A DNA stretch of 64,000 nt from NCBI GenBank assembly GCA_965277075.1, contig OZ255707.1:2728001-2792000 (forward strand). Direction: 5' to 3'. A model generated the notes under the pieces. That model worked only from the letters and a program-made list of their open reading frames with translations, did not search any database and was not told the origin of the DNA. Positions 51,498-60,098 of the stretch are shown here, one piece after another. This stretch comes from Lustribacter sp965277075. GTDB taxonomy: Bacteria > Vulcanimicrobiota > Vulcanimicrobiia > Vulcanimicrobiales > Vulcanimicrobiaceae. Each line of letters opens with the position of its first letter. The first letter of the stretch is position 1. The position numbers were made by a program, and so were the translations under genes.

Positions 51498-52676
51498 TCA
51501 AACGCGTACGTTGCGATCAGTCGTGAAGGCCATGATGGTCGCGGCGATCGCACCGAGGACGATTGCGGCGCCGGCGAAGGCCGCGAAGAGTCCGTAGACG
51601 TTCGCCGCGATGCCGACGCCGAGCGCGGGCAAGCTGAAGCCGAGATAACACGCGACGAGAAATGCTGAGAGCGTCTCGGCGCGGTGTTCGGGCGGAGCGA
51701 TGCCGTTGACGATGTTCAACCCGGCGAGATACGAGATGCCTCCGCCTGCCCCGACGATGAGCGTTGCGATTCCAACGGCGACGTAGAGGTGCAACTGCAC
51801 GCCGATGATCAGCAGCCAGACGCCGAAGCCGAGCGCCGACATCGCGACGAGAATTGCCGCGCGGTTCGAGAAGCGGGCGCCGTAGAGCGAGCCGGCACTC
51901 GAACCGATCTGTACGCCCGTGATGACGAACGCACCGACGAGCAGATTGTGCAGGTCGAGAGCTTGCGCGAGAAACGCGGGCACCAGCGCGATGAACAGCG
52001 CGAAGCCGGCCCAGCCGACGAACGACTGCGCCGACGCAAGGATGAACTGGCGGCGTATCGACGGCGGCAACGCCGTACCCGCATGCCGCGATCCGCGGGC
52101 AGGCGTCGCGGCGGGAACGCGCCATACGATCGCCGACGCAATCAACAGCAGCACGCCGTAGACCAGATACGGCGTGACGAGCGGATACGGCGCGTACTCG
52201 CCGAGCACGCCGCCCAGCAGGGCGCCGAACGCCGAGCCGGCAGACGCGCCGATGACGGTCCAAAAGCCGGCGCGCCCACCGCCCCCGGCCGGCATCCACT
52301 CACGGATCGCTGCAGCGGCCGCGCCCAGCCCAATGGCCATCGCGCCGCCTTGCACGACGCGCGCCACGACAAGCCACCACAAGCCGTCGGCGCACGCGAA
52401 AATGACTGCGCCGGCGAGCAGTCCGGCGAAGGCGACGACAATCGTCAACCGCCGTCCGAGTGCGTCCGAGACGCCGCCGAGAAACAGCAGCCCCGGAACC
52501 AGCGACGCCGCATAGGCCGCGAATACGGCGCTGATCTCGCCGGGGCCGAGGTTGAAGGTTCGACGATAGAGTTCGAACAGCGGCGTCGGCTCGAGCGTTC
52601 CCGCGAGCAACATGCCCATTGCGACGACCGCGGCCGGATAGAACCCAGCCGCCGCATTGGGCGCAGCGTTCGTCAA
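51498..52676 (-). CDS. MFS transporter
   Basis: About 392 residues from TTG 52676; the frame is open to a TTG at 52769, but the extra 31 residues are polar and unlike an MFS N-terminus. About 12 helices. The MFS loop motif is GGVSDALGRRLTIV between helices 2 and 3; VARVVQGGAMAIGLGAAAAAIREW follows in helices 4-5. PTPLFELYRRTFNLGPGEISAVFAAYA resembles YcaD/AraJ-type drug or sugar exporters. Substrate unknown. Divergent from a small plus-strand gene. Confidence 0.8.
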   Translation of the reverse strand: MTNAAPNAAAGFYPAAVVAMGMLLAGTLEPTPLFELYRRTFNLGPGEISAVFAAYAASLVPGLLFLGGVSDALGRRLTIVVAFAGLLAGAVIFACADGLWWLVVARVVQGGAMAIGLGAAAAAIREWMPAGGGGRAGFWTVIGASAGSAFGALLGGVLGEYAPYPLVTPYLVYGVLLLIASAIVWRVPAATPARGSRHAGTALPPSIRRQFILASAQSFVGWAGFALFIALVPAFLAQALDLHNLLVGAFVITGVQIGSSAGSLYGARFSNRAAILVAMSALGFGVWLLIIGVQLHLYVAVGIATLIVGAGGGISYLAGLNIVNGIAPPEHRAETLSAFLVACYLGFSLPALGVGIAANVYGLFAAFAGAAIVLGAIAATIMAFTTDRNVRV

Positions 52677-52781
52677 TGCAAAATGTCTCGCGCGTGCTGC
52701 CGCATACGTGCAGGTTTCTTCTCTTCCGCGTTGCGCGACGAAACAGTTGCTTGCTTCAGACAAATGCAACTGCGTGCGACG

Positions 52782-52798
52782 GTTACGTAACGTATATT
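52782..52798 (+). promoter_or_regulatory. Palindrome GTTACGTAAC next to a TATATT -10-like box
   Basis: A perfect 10-bp palindrome (52782-52791) ends one base before TATATT (52793-52798), 7 bp before the ATG of the 60-residue gene. It could be an operator over a promoter serving the small gene and the divergent transporter. No matching -35 was found. Confidence 0.3.
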
Positions 52799-52804
52799 TA
52801 GGTC

Positions 52805-52987
52805 ATGGAAAAAATGGTTCGGCCGGCTTCGGGTCTCTCGCATGATGCGATGGACACGTTGGTTTCGGCCATCGCTTCGTTTTGCGAACGTATCTTTGCT
52901 CGTTCTCGCCCGTCGGAGGCGATCGATGTCGCGTTTAGCGATGAGTGGGAACGCAAGCAAATCGCCCGCGAATTTCATCTAAACTAA
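52805..52987 (+). CDS. Small hypothetical protein (60 residues)
   Basis: ATG 52805 or the internal ATG at 52814. Soluble, no signal or membrane segment: an alpha-helical N-terminus (HDAMDTLVSAIASFCERIFARS) and a charged C-terminus (FSDEWERKQIAREFHLN). No family recognised. Its composition is protein-like and less arginine-biased than the shadow frames around it. It precedes the hydantoinase operon by 43 bp, which has its own strong ribosome site (GGAGGG). Confidence 0.4.
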   Translation: MEKMVRPASGLSHDAMDTLVSAIASFCERIFARSRPSEAIDVAFSDEWERKQIAREFHLN

Positions 52988-53030
52988 CGCCCGCGAAGGG
53001 ACCTCCGAGCGTATCGGCGGAGGGTAACGA

Positions 53031-55088
53031 ATGAGCTGGCGAGTCGGTGTCGACGTCGGCGGGACGTTCACCGATTGCGTCGCGAGCGATTCTGCCGGCT
53101 CCATCATACGGTTGAAGGTTGCCACGACGCCGCGGGCTCCCGAGCAGGGCTTGCTCTCCGCCCTTTCGACATTGCTCGAGCGCGTCGACCCCGCCTCGAT
53201 CGTCGCCTTGACGCACGCCAGCACGATCGCGACCAACGCGCTCCTCGGGCAGGTTCATCTCGAACTCCCGCGAGTCGCCTTCATCACCACGCACGGATTC
53301 CGCGACGTGTTGGAGATCGGGCGACAAGCGCGCAGTAGCGTCTACGATCTGAACGTGCGGCGTCCGGCGCCGCTCGCGCGTCGCGAAGACCGGCTCACGG
53401 TTCGCGAACGGATCGATCACGACGGCAGCGTCCAAACGCAACTCGACGATGCGACGGTTGCACGCGCGGTTGCGACGATCGAGGAACGCGGGATCGCGAG
53501 CGTTGCCGTCGGTTTGCTCAACAGTTACATCAACGACGTCCACGAACGCGCGCTCGTGGATGCGTTGCACGCCGCGTTGCCCGACGTCGCGATCACGGCC
53601 TCGTCGGCGCTCGTGCGCGAAGAACGCGAGTACGAGCGCTTCTCGACGGCGGTCGTCAACGCGGCGCTGCTACCGGTCGTGCGCGGTTATCTCGAACGGC
53701 TCGCCGCGGGGGTCCGCGAGCTCGGCATCGCGGCGCCGGTCTTCGTCATGCAGTCGAACGGCGGAACGGCGGCGTTGTCGTTCGTCGCCGACCGGCCCGC
53801 GTCGCTCGTGGAGAGCGGGCCGGCGAGCGGCGTGATCGCGGCGGCAGCCGTCGGCGCGACGATCGGTTACGCCAACGTGCTTTCGTTCGACATGGGCGGG
53901 ACGACCGCGAAAGCCGGAACGATCATCGGCGGCGCGCCGGAGATCGCCTACGAGTTCGAAGCGGCCGGTGCGACGCATAGCGGACGCTCGAGCAAGGGCA
54001 GCGGGTATCCGGTGCGCTTTCCGTTCGTCGATCTGGCGGAAGTGAGCGCGGGTGGCGGAACGATCGCGCGACTCGACGAGATCGGCGCGTTGCGCGTCGG
54101 ACCGCTCTCGGCCGGTGCCGATCCGGGGCCGGCCTGCTACGGCGTCGGGACGCAGCCCACGGTCACCGATGCGAACGTCGTGCTTGGACGCCTCAATCCC
54201 GTCGCGCTCGTGGGCGGAACGTTTCCGATCGACGCGGCGCGCTCGCACGATGCCGTGCGCGCCGTCGCAGCGCCGCTCGACGGCGACGTCGAACGAACCG
54301 CCGCCGGCATCGTCGCGCTCGTCGACGCCGAAATGGCGAAAGTCTTGCGGATCGTATCGGTCGAGCGCGGCCTCGACCCGCGCGACTTCGTGCTGATGGC
54401 GTTCGGCGGCGGCGGCCCGCTGCACGCCTGCGCGCTGGCAGCGGACCTCGAACTCGCGCGCGTCGTGATCCCGCGCTCACCCGGCCTCTTCAGCGCCCTC
54501 GGCTTGCTCGCGGCGGACGTGCGGGCGACGCTGGCGCGTTCGTTCGTTGCGCCGCTCTCCGGAACAACGATCGCCGAAGCGCGCGCCGCGATCGACCAGC
54601 TCGCACACGACGCACGCGCACAACTGCATCGGCAAGGTCTCGCCGACGAAGCAATCCGCGTCGTGCGCGAGATCGACGCCCGCTATGCGGGGCAATCGTT
54701 CGATCTCACAGTGACGTTCGACGGCGACGCCGCGACAGTTGCGGACGCGTTTCACGCACGACACGAGCGCCGCTACGGCTACGCATCGCGCGACGAGCGC
54801 GTGGAAATCGCGGCCCTTCGCGTCACCGCGATCGGTGCGACCGGATCCTTGCCGATTCCACCGTCGTCGGCCGGCGGCGACGGTGACGCGGCCTGCATCG
54901 GTGAACGCCGAGCGTGGGACGCCGGTGCGTTCGTCTCGGCAGCGGTCTACGATCGTGAGCGCCTGCCGTCCGGTGCGCGGCTGACCGGCCCCGCGATCGT
55001 CGAGCAGTACGATACGACGACGTGGATTCCGCGCGGCTGGACGGGAACGGTCGACGCGCACGCCAACCTGATGCTCGAGACCGCTTGA
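53031..55088 (+). CDS. Hydantoinase/5-oxoprolinase family protein, subunit A
   Basis: 685 residues, preceded by GGAGGGTAACGA. The ASKHA-type ATPase N-terminus VGVDVGGTFTDCV, then ALTHASTIATNALL, VLSFDMGGTTAKAG and DFVLMAFGGGGPLHACALA are the HyuA/OplA signatures. With subunit B it should hydrolyse a cyclic amide (hydantoin, 5-oxoproline) or carboxylate a ketone (acetone carboxylase relatives) using ATP. Coupled to the next gene by TGATG. Confidence 0.9.
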   Translation: MSWRVGVDVGGTFTDCVASDSAGSIIRLKVATTPRAPEQGLLSALSTLLERVDPASIVALTHASTIATNALLGQVHLELPRVAFITTHGFRDVLEIGRQARSSVYDLNVRRPAPLARREDRLTVRERIDHDGSVQTQLDDATVARAVATIEERGIASVAVGLLNSYINDVHERALVDALHAALPDVAITASSALVREEREYERFSTAVVNAALLPVVRGYLERLAAGVRELGIAAPVFVMQSNGGTAALSFVADRPASLVESGPASGVIAAAAVGATIGYANVLSFDMGGTTAKAGTIIGGAPEIAYEFEAAGATHSGRSSKGSGYPVRFPFVDLAEVSAGGGTIARLDEIGALRVGPLSAGADPGPACYGVGTQPTVTDANVVLGRLNPVALVGGTFPIDAARSHDAVRAVAAPLDGDVERTAAGIVALVDAEMAKVLRIVSVERGLDPRDFVLMAFGGGGPLHACALAADLELARVVIPRSPGLFSALGLLAADVRATLARSFVAPLSGTTIAEARAAIDQLAHDARAQLHRQGLADEAIRVVREIDARYAGQSFDLTVTFDGDAATVADAFHARHERRYGYASRDERVEIAALRVTAIGATGSLPIPPSSAGGDGDAACIGERRAWDAGAFVSAAVYDRERLPSGARLTGPAIVEQYDTTTWIPRGWTGTVDAHANLMLETA

Positions 55089-56746
55089 TGATTGCCGCCC
55101 AGCACGACCCGATCACGACCGAGATCATCGTTTCCGGCTTGCTGTACGCGGCCGAAGAGATGGGCATCGCGGTGCGCAACGCTGCCTACTCGCCGAACAT
55201 CAAGGAACGTCTCGATCACTCGTGCGCCATATTCGATCGTGAGTTGCGGCTGGTCGCACAAGCCGAACACATCCCGGTTCATCTCGGCTCGCTGCCCTGG
55301 GGATTGCGTCGCACCCTCGTACGCATTCGCGAAAACGGCGAAGCGCTGCGGCCGGGCGACCAGTGGGTCGTCAACGATCCGTATCTTTCCGGTACGCACC
55401 TCAACGACGTCACGGTGATTCGCCCGATCTTCGTCGAGGGCGAGATTTTTGCGTACGCGTGCAATAAGGCGCACCATGCGGACGTCGGCGGTATGGTGCC
55501 GGGCTCGATGCCGCCGAGCGCCCGGGAGCTTTTCGCTGAAGGGTTTATCATGCCGCCGATGCGGCTGATGCGCGACGATCGCGTCGTCACGGAAACGGTC
55601 GCGTTGTTTCGCGCCAACTCGCGAACGCCCGAAACGCGGAGCGGCGACTTACGCGCGCAACTCGCGGGCAACGTCACGGGCGAGCGTCGCATGCGCGAAC
55701 TCGTCGATCGATACGGTGCCGACGTCGTCGCGGCCGCGACGAGCCGGGCCATCGACGATGGCGAACGCCGGATGCGGGCGGCGCTCCGTGCGTTTCCCGA
55801 CGGAATCGTCGAAGCCGGTGACGTGATGGAAGATGCCGAGGGCAAGCCGACGATCGCGCTGCACGTGCGGCTCGAGAAGCGCGGCGACCGGATGGTGCTC
55901 GACTATACCGGAACCTCGCCGCAACTGCCGATGCCGCTCAACGCCGTGTACGGCGTGACGCTCTCGGGTGTCTACTATGCGATCCGCGCGTTGCTCGGTG
56001 CGGACATTCCGATGAACGACGGCGTGTTTCGCCCGATCGAGGTGCACGTGCCGGAGGGATCGCTGCTCAATCCGCGCCGTCCGGCACCCGTTTCCGCGGG
56101 AAACGTCGAGACGTCGATGCGCAACGCGGACCTCGTCCTCGCTGCGCTCGCCCAGCTGGCGCCGGATCGGGTGCCGGCGCAAAGCGGCGGCTCGATGAAC
56201 AACGTAATGATGGGCGGCGTCGATGAACGCGGCGAGCCGTGGGCGTTCTACGAGACGAACGGCTGCGGGATGGGGGCGCGTCCGGGCGCCGACGGCCTCG
56301 ACGCCGTTCAGGCGCATATGACGAACACGTTGAATACGCCGATCGAAGTGCTCGAACGAACGTTTCCGCTGCGCGTGACACGCTACGAATTCGCCGACGA
56401 CACGGCCGGTGCGGGCCGCTATCGCGGCGGCGCGGGTCTGGTGCGTGCGTTGCAAGTGCGAACAGGCAGCGCGACGATCTCGCTGCTCGCCGAACGGCAC
56501 ACGGTGCACCCGCACGGCGCCGCCGGCGGGGGCGACGGCGCGACCGGGAAGCACACGCTGCTGACCGTCGATGCGGACGGCGCGCCGCGCGAGCGCACGT
56601 TGCGCGCGAAGGAGACGCTGCAAGTCGACGCCGGACAAACGCTCGTGGTGCAAACCGCGGGCGGCGGCGGTTACGGCAACGCCGCGTTACGCGACGATGC
56701 TGCGCGCGCGCGCGACGCGGCCGACGGCATCGCGACGGCCGGCTGA
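55088..56746 (+). CDS. Hydantoinase/5-oxoprolinase family protein, subunit B
   Basis: 552 residues; ATG overlaps the subunit A stop. DPITTEIIVSGLLYAAEEMG, NAAYSPNIKERLDHSCAIFD, HIPVHLGSLPWGLR, VNDPYLSGTHLNDVT and AGRYRGGAGLVR form the HyuB (hydantoinase B) pattern, including the metal-binding NDPYxGGTHL-like stretch. Forms the catalytic complex with subunit A. Real substrate unknown; no hydantoin racemase or transporter is adjacent. Confidence 0.9.
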   Translation: MIAAQHDPITTEIIVSGLLYAAEEMGIAVRNAAYSPNIKERLDHSCAIFDRELRLVAQAEHIPVHLGSLPWGLRRTLVRIRENGEALRPGDQWVVNDPYLSGTHLNDVTVIRPIFVEGEIFAYACNKAHHADVGGMVPGSMPPSARELFAEGFIMPPMRLMRDDRVVTETVALFRANSRTPETRSGDLRAQLAGNVTGERRMRELVDRYGADVVAAATSRAIDDGERRMRAALRAFPDGIVEAGDVMEDAEGKPTIALHVRLEKRGDRMVLDYTGTSPQLPMPLNAVYGVTLSGVYYAIRALLGADIPMNDGVFRPIEVHVPEGSLLNPRRPAPVSAGNVETSMRNADLVLAALAQLAPDRVPAQSGGSMNNVMMGGVDERGEPWAFYETNGCGMGARPGADGLDAVQAHMTNTLNTPIEVLERTFPLRVTRYEFADDTAGAGRYRGGAGLVRALQVRTGSATISLLAERHTVHPHGAAGGGDGATGKHTLLTVDADGAPRERTLRAKETLQVDAGQTLVVQTAGGGGYGNAALRDDAARARDAADGIATAG

Positions 56747-57804
56747 TGCAGCCGACGTTGATTCCGGGAATCTCGACTTGGTCGCGCTGGCAGCCGGATC
56801 GGTCGATGTACTTCAATTCGTGGCTCGTCGAAACGAAGGTGGGCTCGATGGCGATCGATCCGCTCGAGCCCGATGACGACGACGTCGCGATGCTGGACGC
56901 AAACGGTTTGAGCGCGGTCGTCATTACGAATCGCGATCACGAGCGTTGCGCGGGCATGCTCGTCGCACGCTACGGCGTGCCGGTCTTCGCACCCGAGCCG
57001 GATGCGCCCGAGATGAAGGTGCACGTCGATCGGGTGCTGCGCGACGGCGACGATGTCGCGGGTTGGCGCGTCATCATGTTCGACGGATTCAAGACGCGCG
57101 GCGAACTCGCGCTCGTACGCAACCGCGTCGCGATCACCGGCGACGCGTTCTGGGGCGTGCCGGCCGGTGCGCTGCGCTTGATGCCCGACGAGAAGTTGAC
57201 CGACCCCGCCGGCGCCGCGCTTTCGGCGCGCCGGCTGCTCGCGGAAGACGTCGAACATCTCCTGGTCGGTGACGGCATGCCGATCTTTTATCGGGCGTTC
57301 GACGCGATCGTCGAGATGCTCGATGCGCGGCGCGACGCGTTCGTGCGCCGGATCAACCTTGCTGACGTGCAACCTCGAACCGGTGCCGGACCGGCTCCCT
57401 TTACCGCGACGGCAACCGACATCGGGTCGATGCTCGGCGCGAAGCGTTTGGGCTACGTTTTTGGGCGGCTCGAGCCGGGCTCGGCATATTGCCCGTACCA
57501 CTGGCACACGCGTGAGGAAGAAGTGCTGGTCGTTTGGCGTGGTACCGCACGATTGCGAACGCCGGCCGGAACGTTCGATGTTCGCGAAGGCGATGTCATC
57601 GCGTTTCCCACCGGCGAAGCCGGCGTGCATCGACTGGAGAACGCGTCCACCGGGAATTGTGACGTGTTAATCTTCGCGAACACCGACGGCGGCGACGTGT
57701 GTTTTTACCCGGATTCGCAGAAAGTGCTCGTCGAAGCAACCGATACGCTCGTTCGCAGCACGCCGGAACTCCGGTATTTCGATGGTGAAATAACGGCGAC
57801 ATAG
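56746..57804 (+). CDS. Metallo-beta-lactamase-like / cupin fusion protein
   Basis: 352 residues; ATG overlaps the HyuB stop. Residues 1-200 look like an MBL fold (NSWLVETKVGSMAIDPLEPD, VVITNRDHERCAGMLV, VRNRVAITGDAFWG, HLLVGDGMP), but the H-x-H-x-DH zinc motif is reduced to N-R-DH, so zinc catalysis is doubtful. Residues 230-330 are a cupin (YHWHTREEEVLVVWRGTARL, FDVREGDVIAFPTGEAGVHRL) with intact His/Glu metal ligands. Third gene of the hydantoinase operon; perhaps a sensor or isomerase for the pathway. Confidence 0.7.
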   Translation: MQPTLIPGISTWSRWQPDRSMYFNSWLVETKVGSMAIDPLEPDDDDVAMLDANGLSAVVITNRDHERCAGMLVARYGVPVFAPEPDAPEMKVHVDRVLRDGDDVAGWRVIMFDGFKTRGELALVRNRVAITGDAFWGVPAGALRLMPDEKLTDPAGAALSARRLLAEDVEHLLVGDGMPIFYRAFDAIVEMLDARRDAFVRRINLADVQPRTGAGPAPFTATATDIGSMLGAKRLGYVFGRLEPGSAYCPYHWHTREEEVLVVWRGTARLRTPAGTFDVREGDVIAFPTGEAGVHRLENASTGNCDVLIFANTDGGDVCFYPDSQKVLVEATDTLVRSTPELRYFDGEITAT

Positions 57805-57883
57805 CGTCCGGTCCCTAACGCCCGTTGAATGCAGGGACGCTTACATCCGGCACTCCGGCATCGGCGTAGTATCGAACGCACGT

Positions 57884-59377
57884 ATGTCACGAGCATCGAC
57901 GATCTCGATTCCGTCCGGCCTCTTCGCCGGACTTGCCGGTGCGCTGGCGATGAGCGCATGGTTTCTGCTGGCGCGCGCGTTCGTCGGAACACCGACGCCG
58001 TCGGAGATGGTCATCGATAGCAGCGGTCCGCTGATTCCCGTGCACCTCTTCGGTATGTTGATCGGACTTGCGCAGGGCTATACGCCGCTGAAAATTCTCG
58101 GCTTTTCGTCCGTCGTCTTCGGTCAACTGCTCGTCGGTGCGATCGTCGGCGGCATCGTCGCCCGGAACGCGCGGCCCGTTCGTCTTCTCGGTATTGCAAC
58201 GGCCGTGCTGCTCGTTGCGACGTTGGCGGCGTTTGCGACCGCGTTACAAACGAGTTACCTCGGCTTTCCCGAAGGGGCTGCGCGCGCCGCGACCATCGCC
58301 GTTCTCGTGTCCGGATACGCCCTGTTCTTCGTCGTGACACGCTGGGCGCTCGGCGTTGCCGGCCGCGAGAATATCGACGCGGGACGGCGCCGCTTTCTCG
58401 TCGGCGGAACGTCGCTGATCGCTGCGCTGATCGGAGGCGGGGCATGGACGGCGCTCTTTGCCCGTTCGTCGTTTTCGTACGACGGCACGATCTATCGCGG
58501 TCCGGACGTGCAGGCGCTGACGCCGGTTTCGCGTTTTTACGTCGTCACCAAAAACGTGATCGATCCCAATCCCGAGCGCGGCGCATGGCGGCTGCGCGTC
58601 GCGGGTCCGGGACTGCGCGCGCGCGCGTATGCGTACCCGGAGCTCACGGCGCTGCCGTTCGTCGAGCAAGAGACGACGTTGATGTGTATCAACAACCCCG
58701 TTGACGGCGGTCTGATGAGCAACGCGTTATGGCGTGGCATTCCGCTGCGGGCGCTGATCCGCGACCACGTCGACCCGTCGATCCGTCGCGTTGCGTTGCA
58801 CGCGGCGGACAATTACATCGATACCATTTCGATCGCCAAAGCGCTCGATCCGACGACGATCGTTGCCTACACCATGAACGGCGAGCCGCTTCCGGACCGG
58901 CACGGTTTTCCGGTGCGCGCGATCGTTCCCGGGCTCTTCGGGGAAAAGAACGTGAAATGGTTGACCGGTATCACGCTCGAGACGACCGAGTTGAAAGGCT
59001 TCTACGAGCGCCAGGGATGGGGTCCGACATTTACGATTCCGACCCACTCCCGATTCGATGCGCCCGACCTCACCAAACCGCTGCCGCGTGGCGAGCAGGA
59101 TTTGCGCGGCGTTGCGTTCGCGGGCGACCGCGGCGTTTCGCGAGTCGAGGTCACGACCGACGGCGGTGCGTCATGGCACGATGCGTCGTTCGTCACACCG
59201 TATAACCGGTTGTCCTGGCGGCTCTGGACATTTCGCTGGACGCCGGACGGCCCCGGCGCGTACCATCTTTCGGTGCGTGCAACCGATGGGAACGGCAACG
59301 TCCAAACCGAGCAACGCCGCGGGGCCGAAACCGAAGGTGTCACCGGACGCGATGACGTGATCGCACATGTCGTATAG
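57884..59377 (+). CDS. Membrane-anchored sulfite-oxidase-like molybdopterin oxidoreductase
   Basis: 497 residues. The N-terminal 190 residues hold about five membrane helices, the last just after RRRFLVGGT, a twin-Arg-like start. The periplasmic part has the Mo-cofactor domain of the sulfite-oxidase family with candidate Mo-ligand Cys268 in TLMCINNPVDGG, LHAADNYIDTISIAKALDP, NGEPLPDRHGFPVR and LFGEKNVKWL, then a C-terminal Ig-like dimerisation domain (GVSRVEVTTDGGASW). Electron acceptor and substrate unknown. No MoCo biosynthesis genes nearby. Confidence 0.88.
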   Translation: MSRASTISIPSGLFAGLAGALAMSAWFLLARAFVGTPTPSEMVIDSSGPLIPVHLFGMLIGLAQGYTPLKILGFSSVVFGQLLVGAIVGGIVARNARPVRLLGIATAVLLVATLAAFATALQTSYLGFPEGAARAATIAVLVSGYALFFVVTRWALGVAGRENIDAGRRRFLVGGTSLIAALIGGGAWTALFARSSFSYDGTIYRGPDVQALTPVSRFYVVTKNVIDPNPERGAWRLRVAGPGLRARAYAYPELTALPFVEQETTLMCINNPVDGGLMSNALWRGIPLRALIRDHVDPSIRRVALHAADNYIDTISIAKALDPTTIVAYTMNGEPLPDRHGFPVRAIVPGLFGEKNVKWLTGITLETTELKGFYERQGWGPTFTIPTHSRFDAPDLTKPLPRGEQDLRGVAFAGDRGVSRVEVTTDGGASWHDASFVTPYNRLSWRLWTFRWTPDGPGAYHLSVRATDGNGNVQTEQRRGAETEGVTGRDDVIAHVV

Positions 59378-60098
59378 CGGCGTCGCGCTCGCTATCGTCG
59401 CCAAGTTGCCGCGCATCGGGACGTGCAAAACGCGGCTCGTGCCGCCGTTGACGTACGAATCGGCGGCCGAACTCAGTGCGGCCCTCCTGCGCGATACGGC
59501 CGACAACGTCGCGCAGGTCTCGGCCCGCGGCGGCGCGATGCCGGTCGCGCTCTATCACGGTGATGCGGCGCCCGGCGAACTCGATCGCATCTTCGCGCCG
59601 GGGTTCACCTACCTCCAGCAGCGCGGTTCCGACTTCGGCGACCGTTTGGCGAACGGTGCAGCCGATCTGTTTGCGCTGGGGTTCGAGGGCGTTTGTCTGA
59701 TCGATTCCGATAGCCCGACGATGCCGCCGGCGGCATTGGCCCAAGCGGTCGACGTCTTAGGCGGCAGCTGTGCGCCGGTCGTGCTCGGCGCAGCCGTTGA
59801 CGGCGGATATTATTTGCTCGGTATGCGGAGGTTCTACGCGACGCTCTTCGAGGGGATCGCTTGGAGTACCGACGCGGTTGCGCGTCAGACGCGGGCACGC
59901 GCGTTTCGCGCTCGCCTCAACCTGATCGAACTGGTGCCGTGGTACGACATCGACGACGGTGCGGCGCTGACCGCGCTCGCGGACGAGTTCGCACGCGGCC
60001 TGCCGTCGGGCGGCTTTCACGCACCGGCGACACGAGCAACGCTCGCACGGGTTATGCGCTCCGCTCTTCCGGAGGCGACGGCATGCGCGCCCTCGTAA
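59367..60098 (+). CDS. TIGR04282/DUF2064-like GT-A glycosyltransferase
   Basis: 243 residues, overlapping the preceding stop by 11 bp. AIVAKLPRIGTCKTRLVPPL (nucleotide-binding loop), QRGSDFGDRLANG, GVCLIDSDSPTMPPAAL and AAVDGGYYLLGM are the DUF2064 pattern, GT-A fold enzymes linked to arsenosugar and other small-molecule glycosylation. It opens the second sugar locus; the partner SDR starts inside its 3' end. Confidence 0.88.
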   Translation: MSYSGVALAIVAKLPRIGTCKTRLVPPLTYESAAELSAALLRDTADNVAQVSARGGAMPVALYHGDAAPGELDRIFAPGFTYLQQRGSDFGDRLANGAADLFALGFEGVCLIDSDSPTMPPAALAQAVDVLGGSCAPVVLGAAVDGGYYLLGMRRFYATLFEGIAWSTDAVARQTRARAFRARLNLIELVPWYDIDDGAALTALADEFARGLPSGGFHAPATRATLARVMRSALPEATACAPS

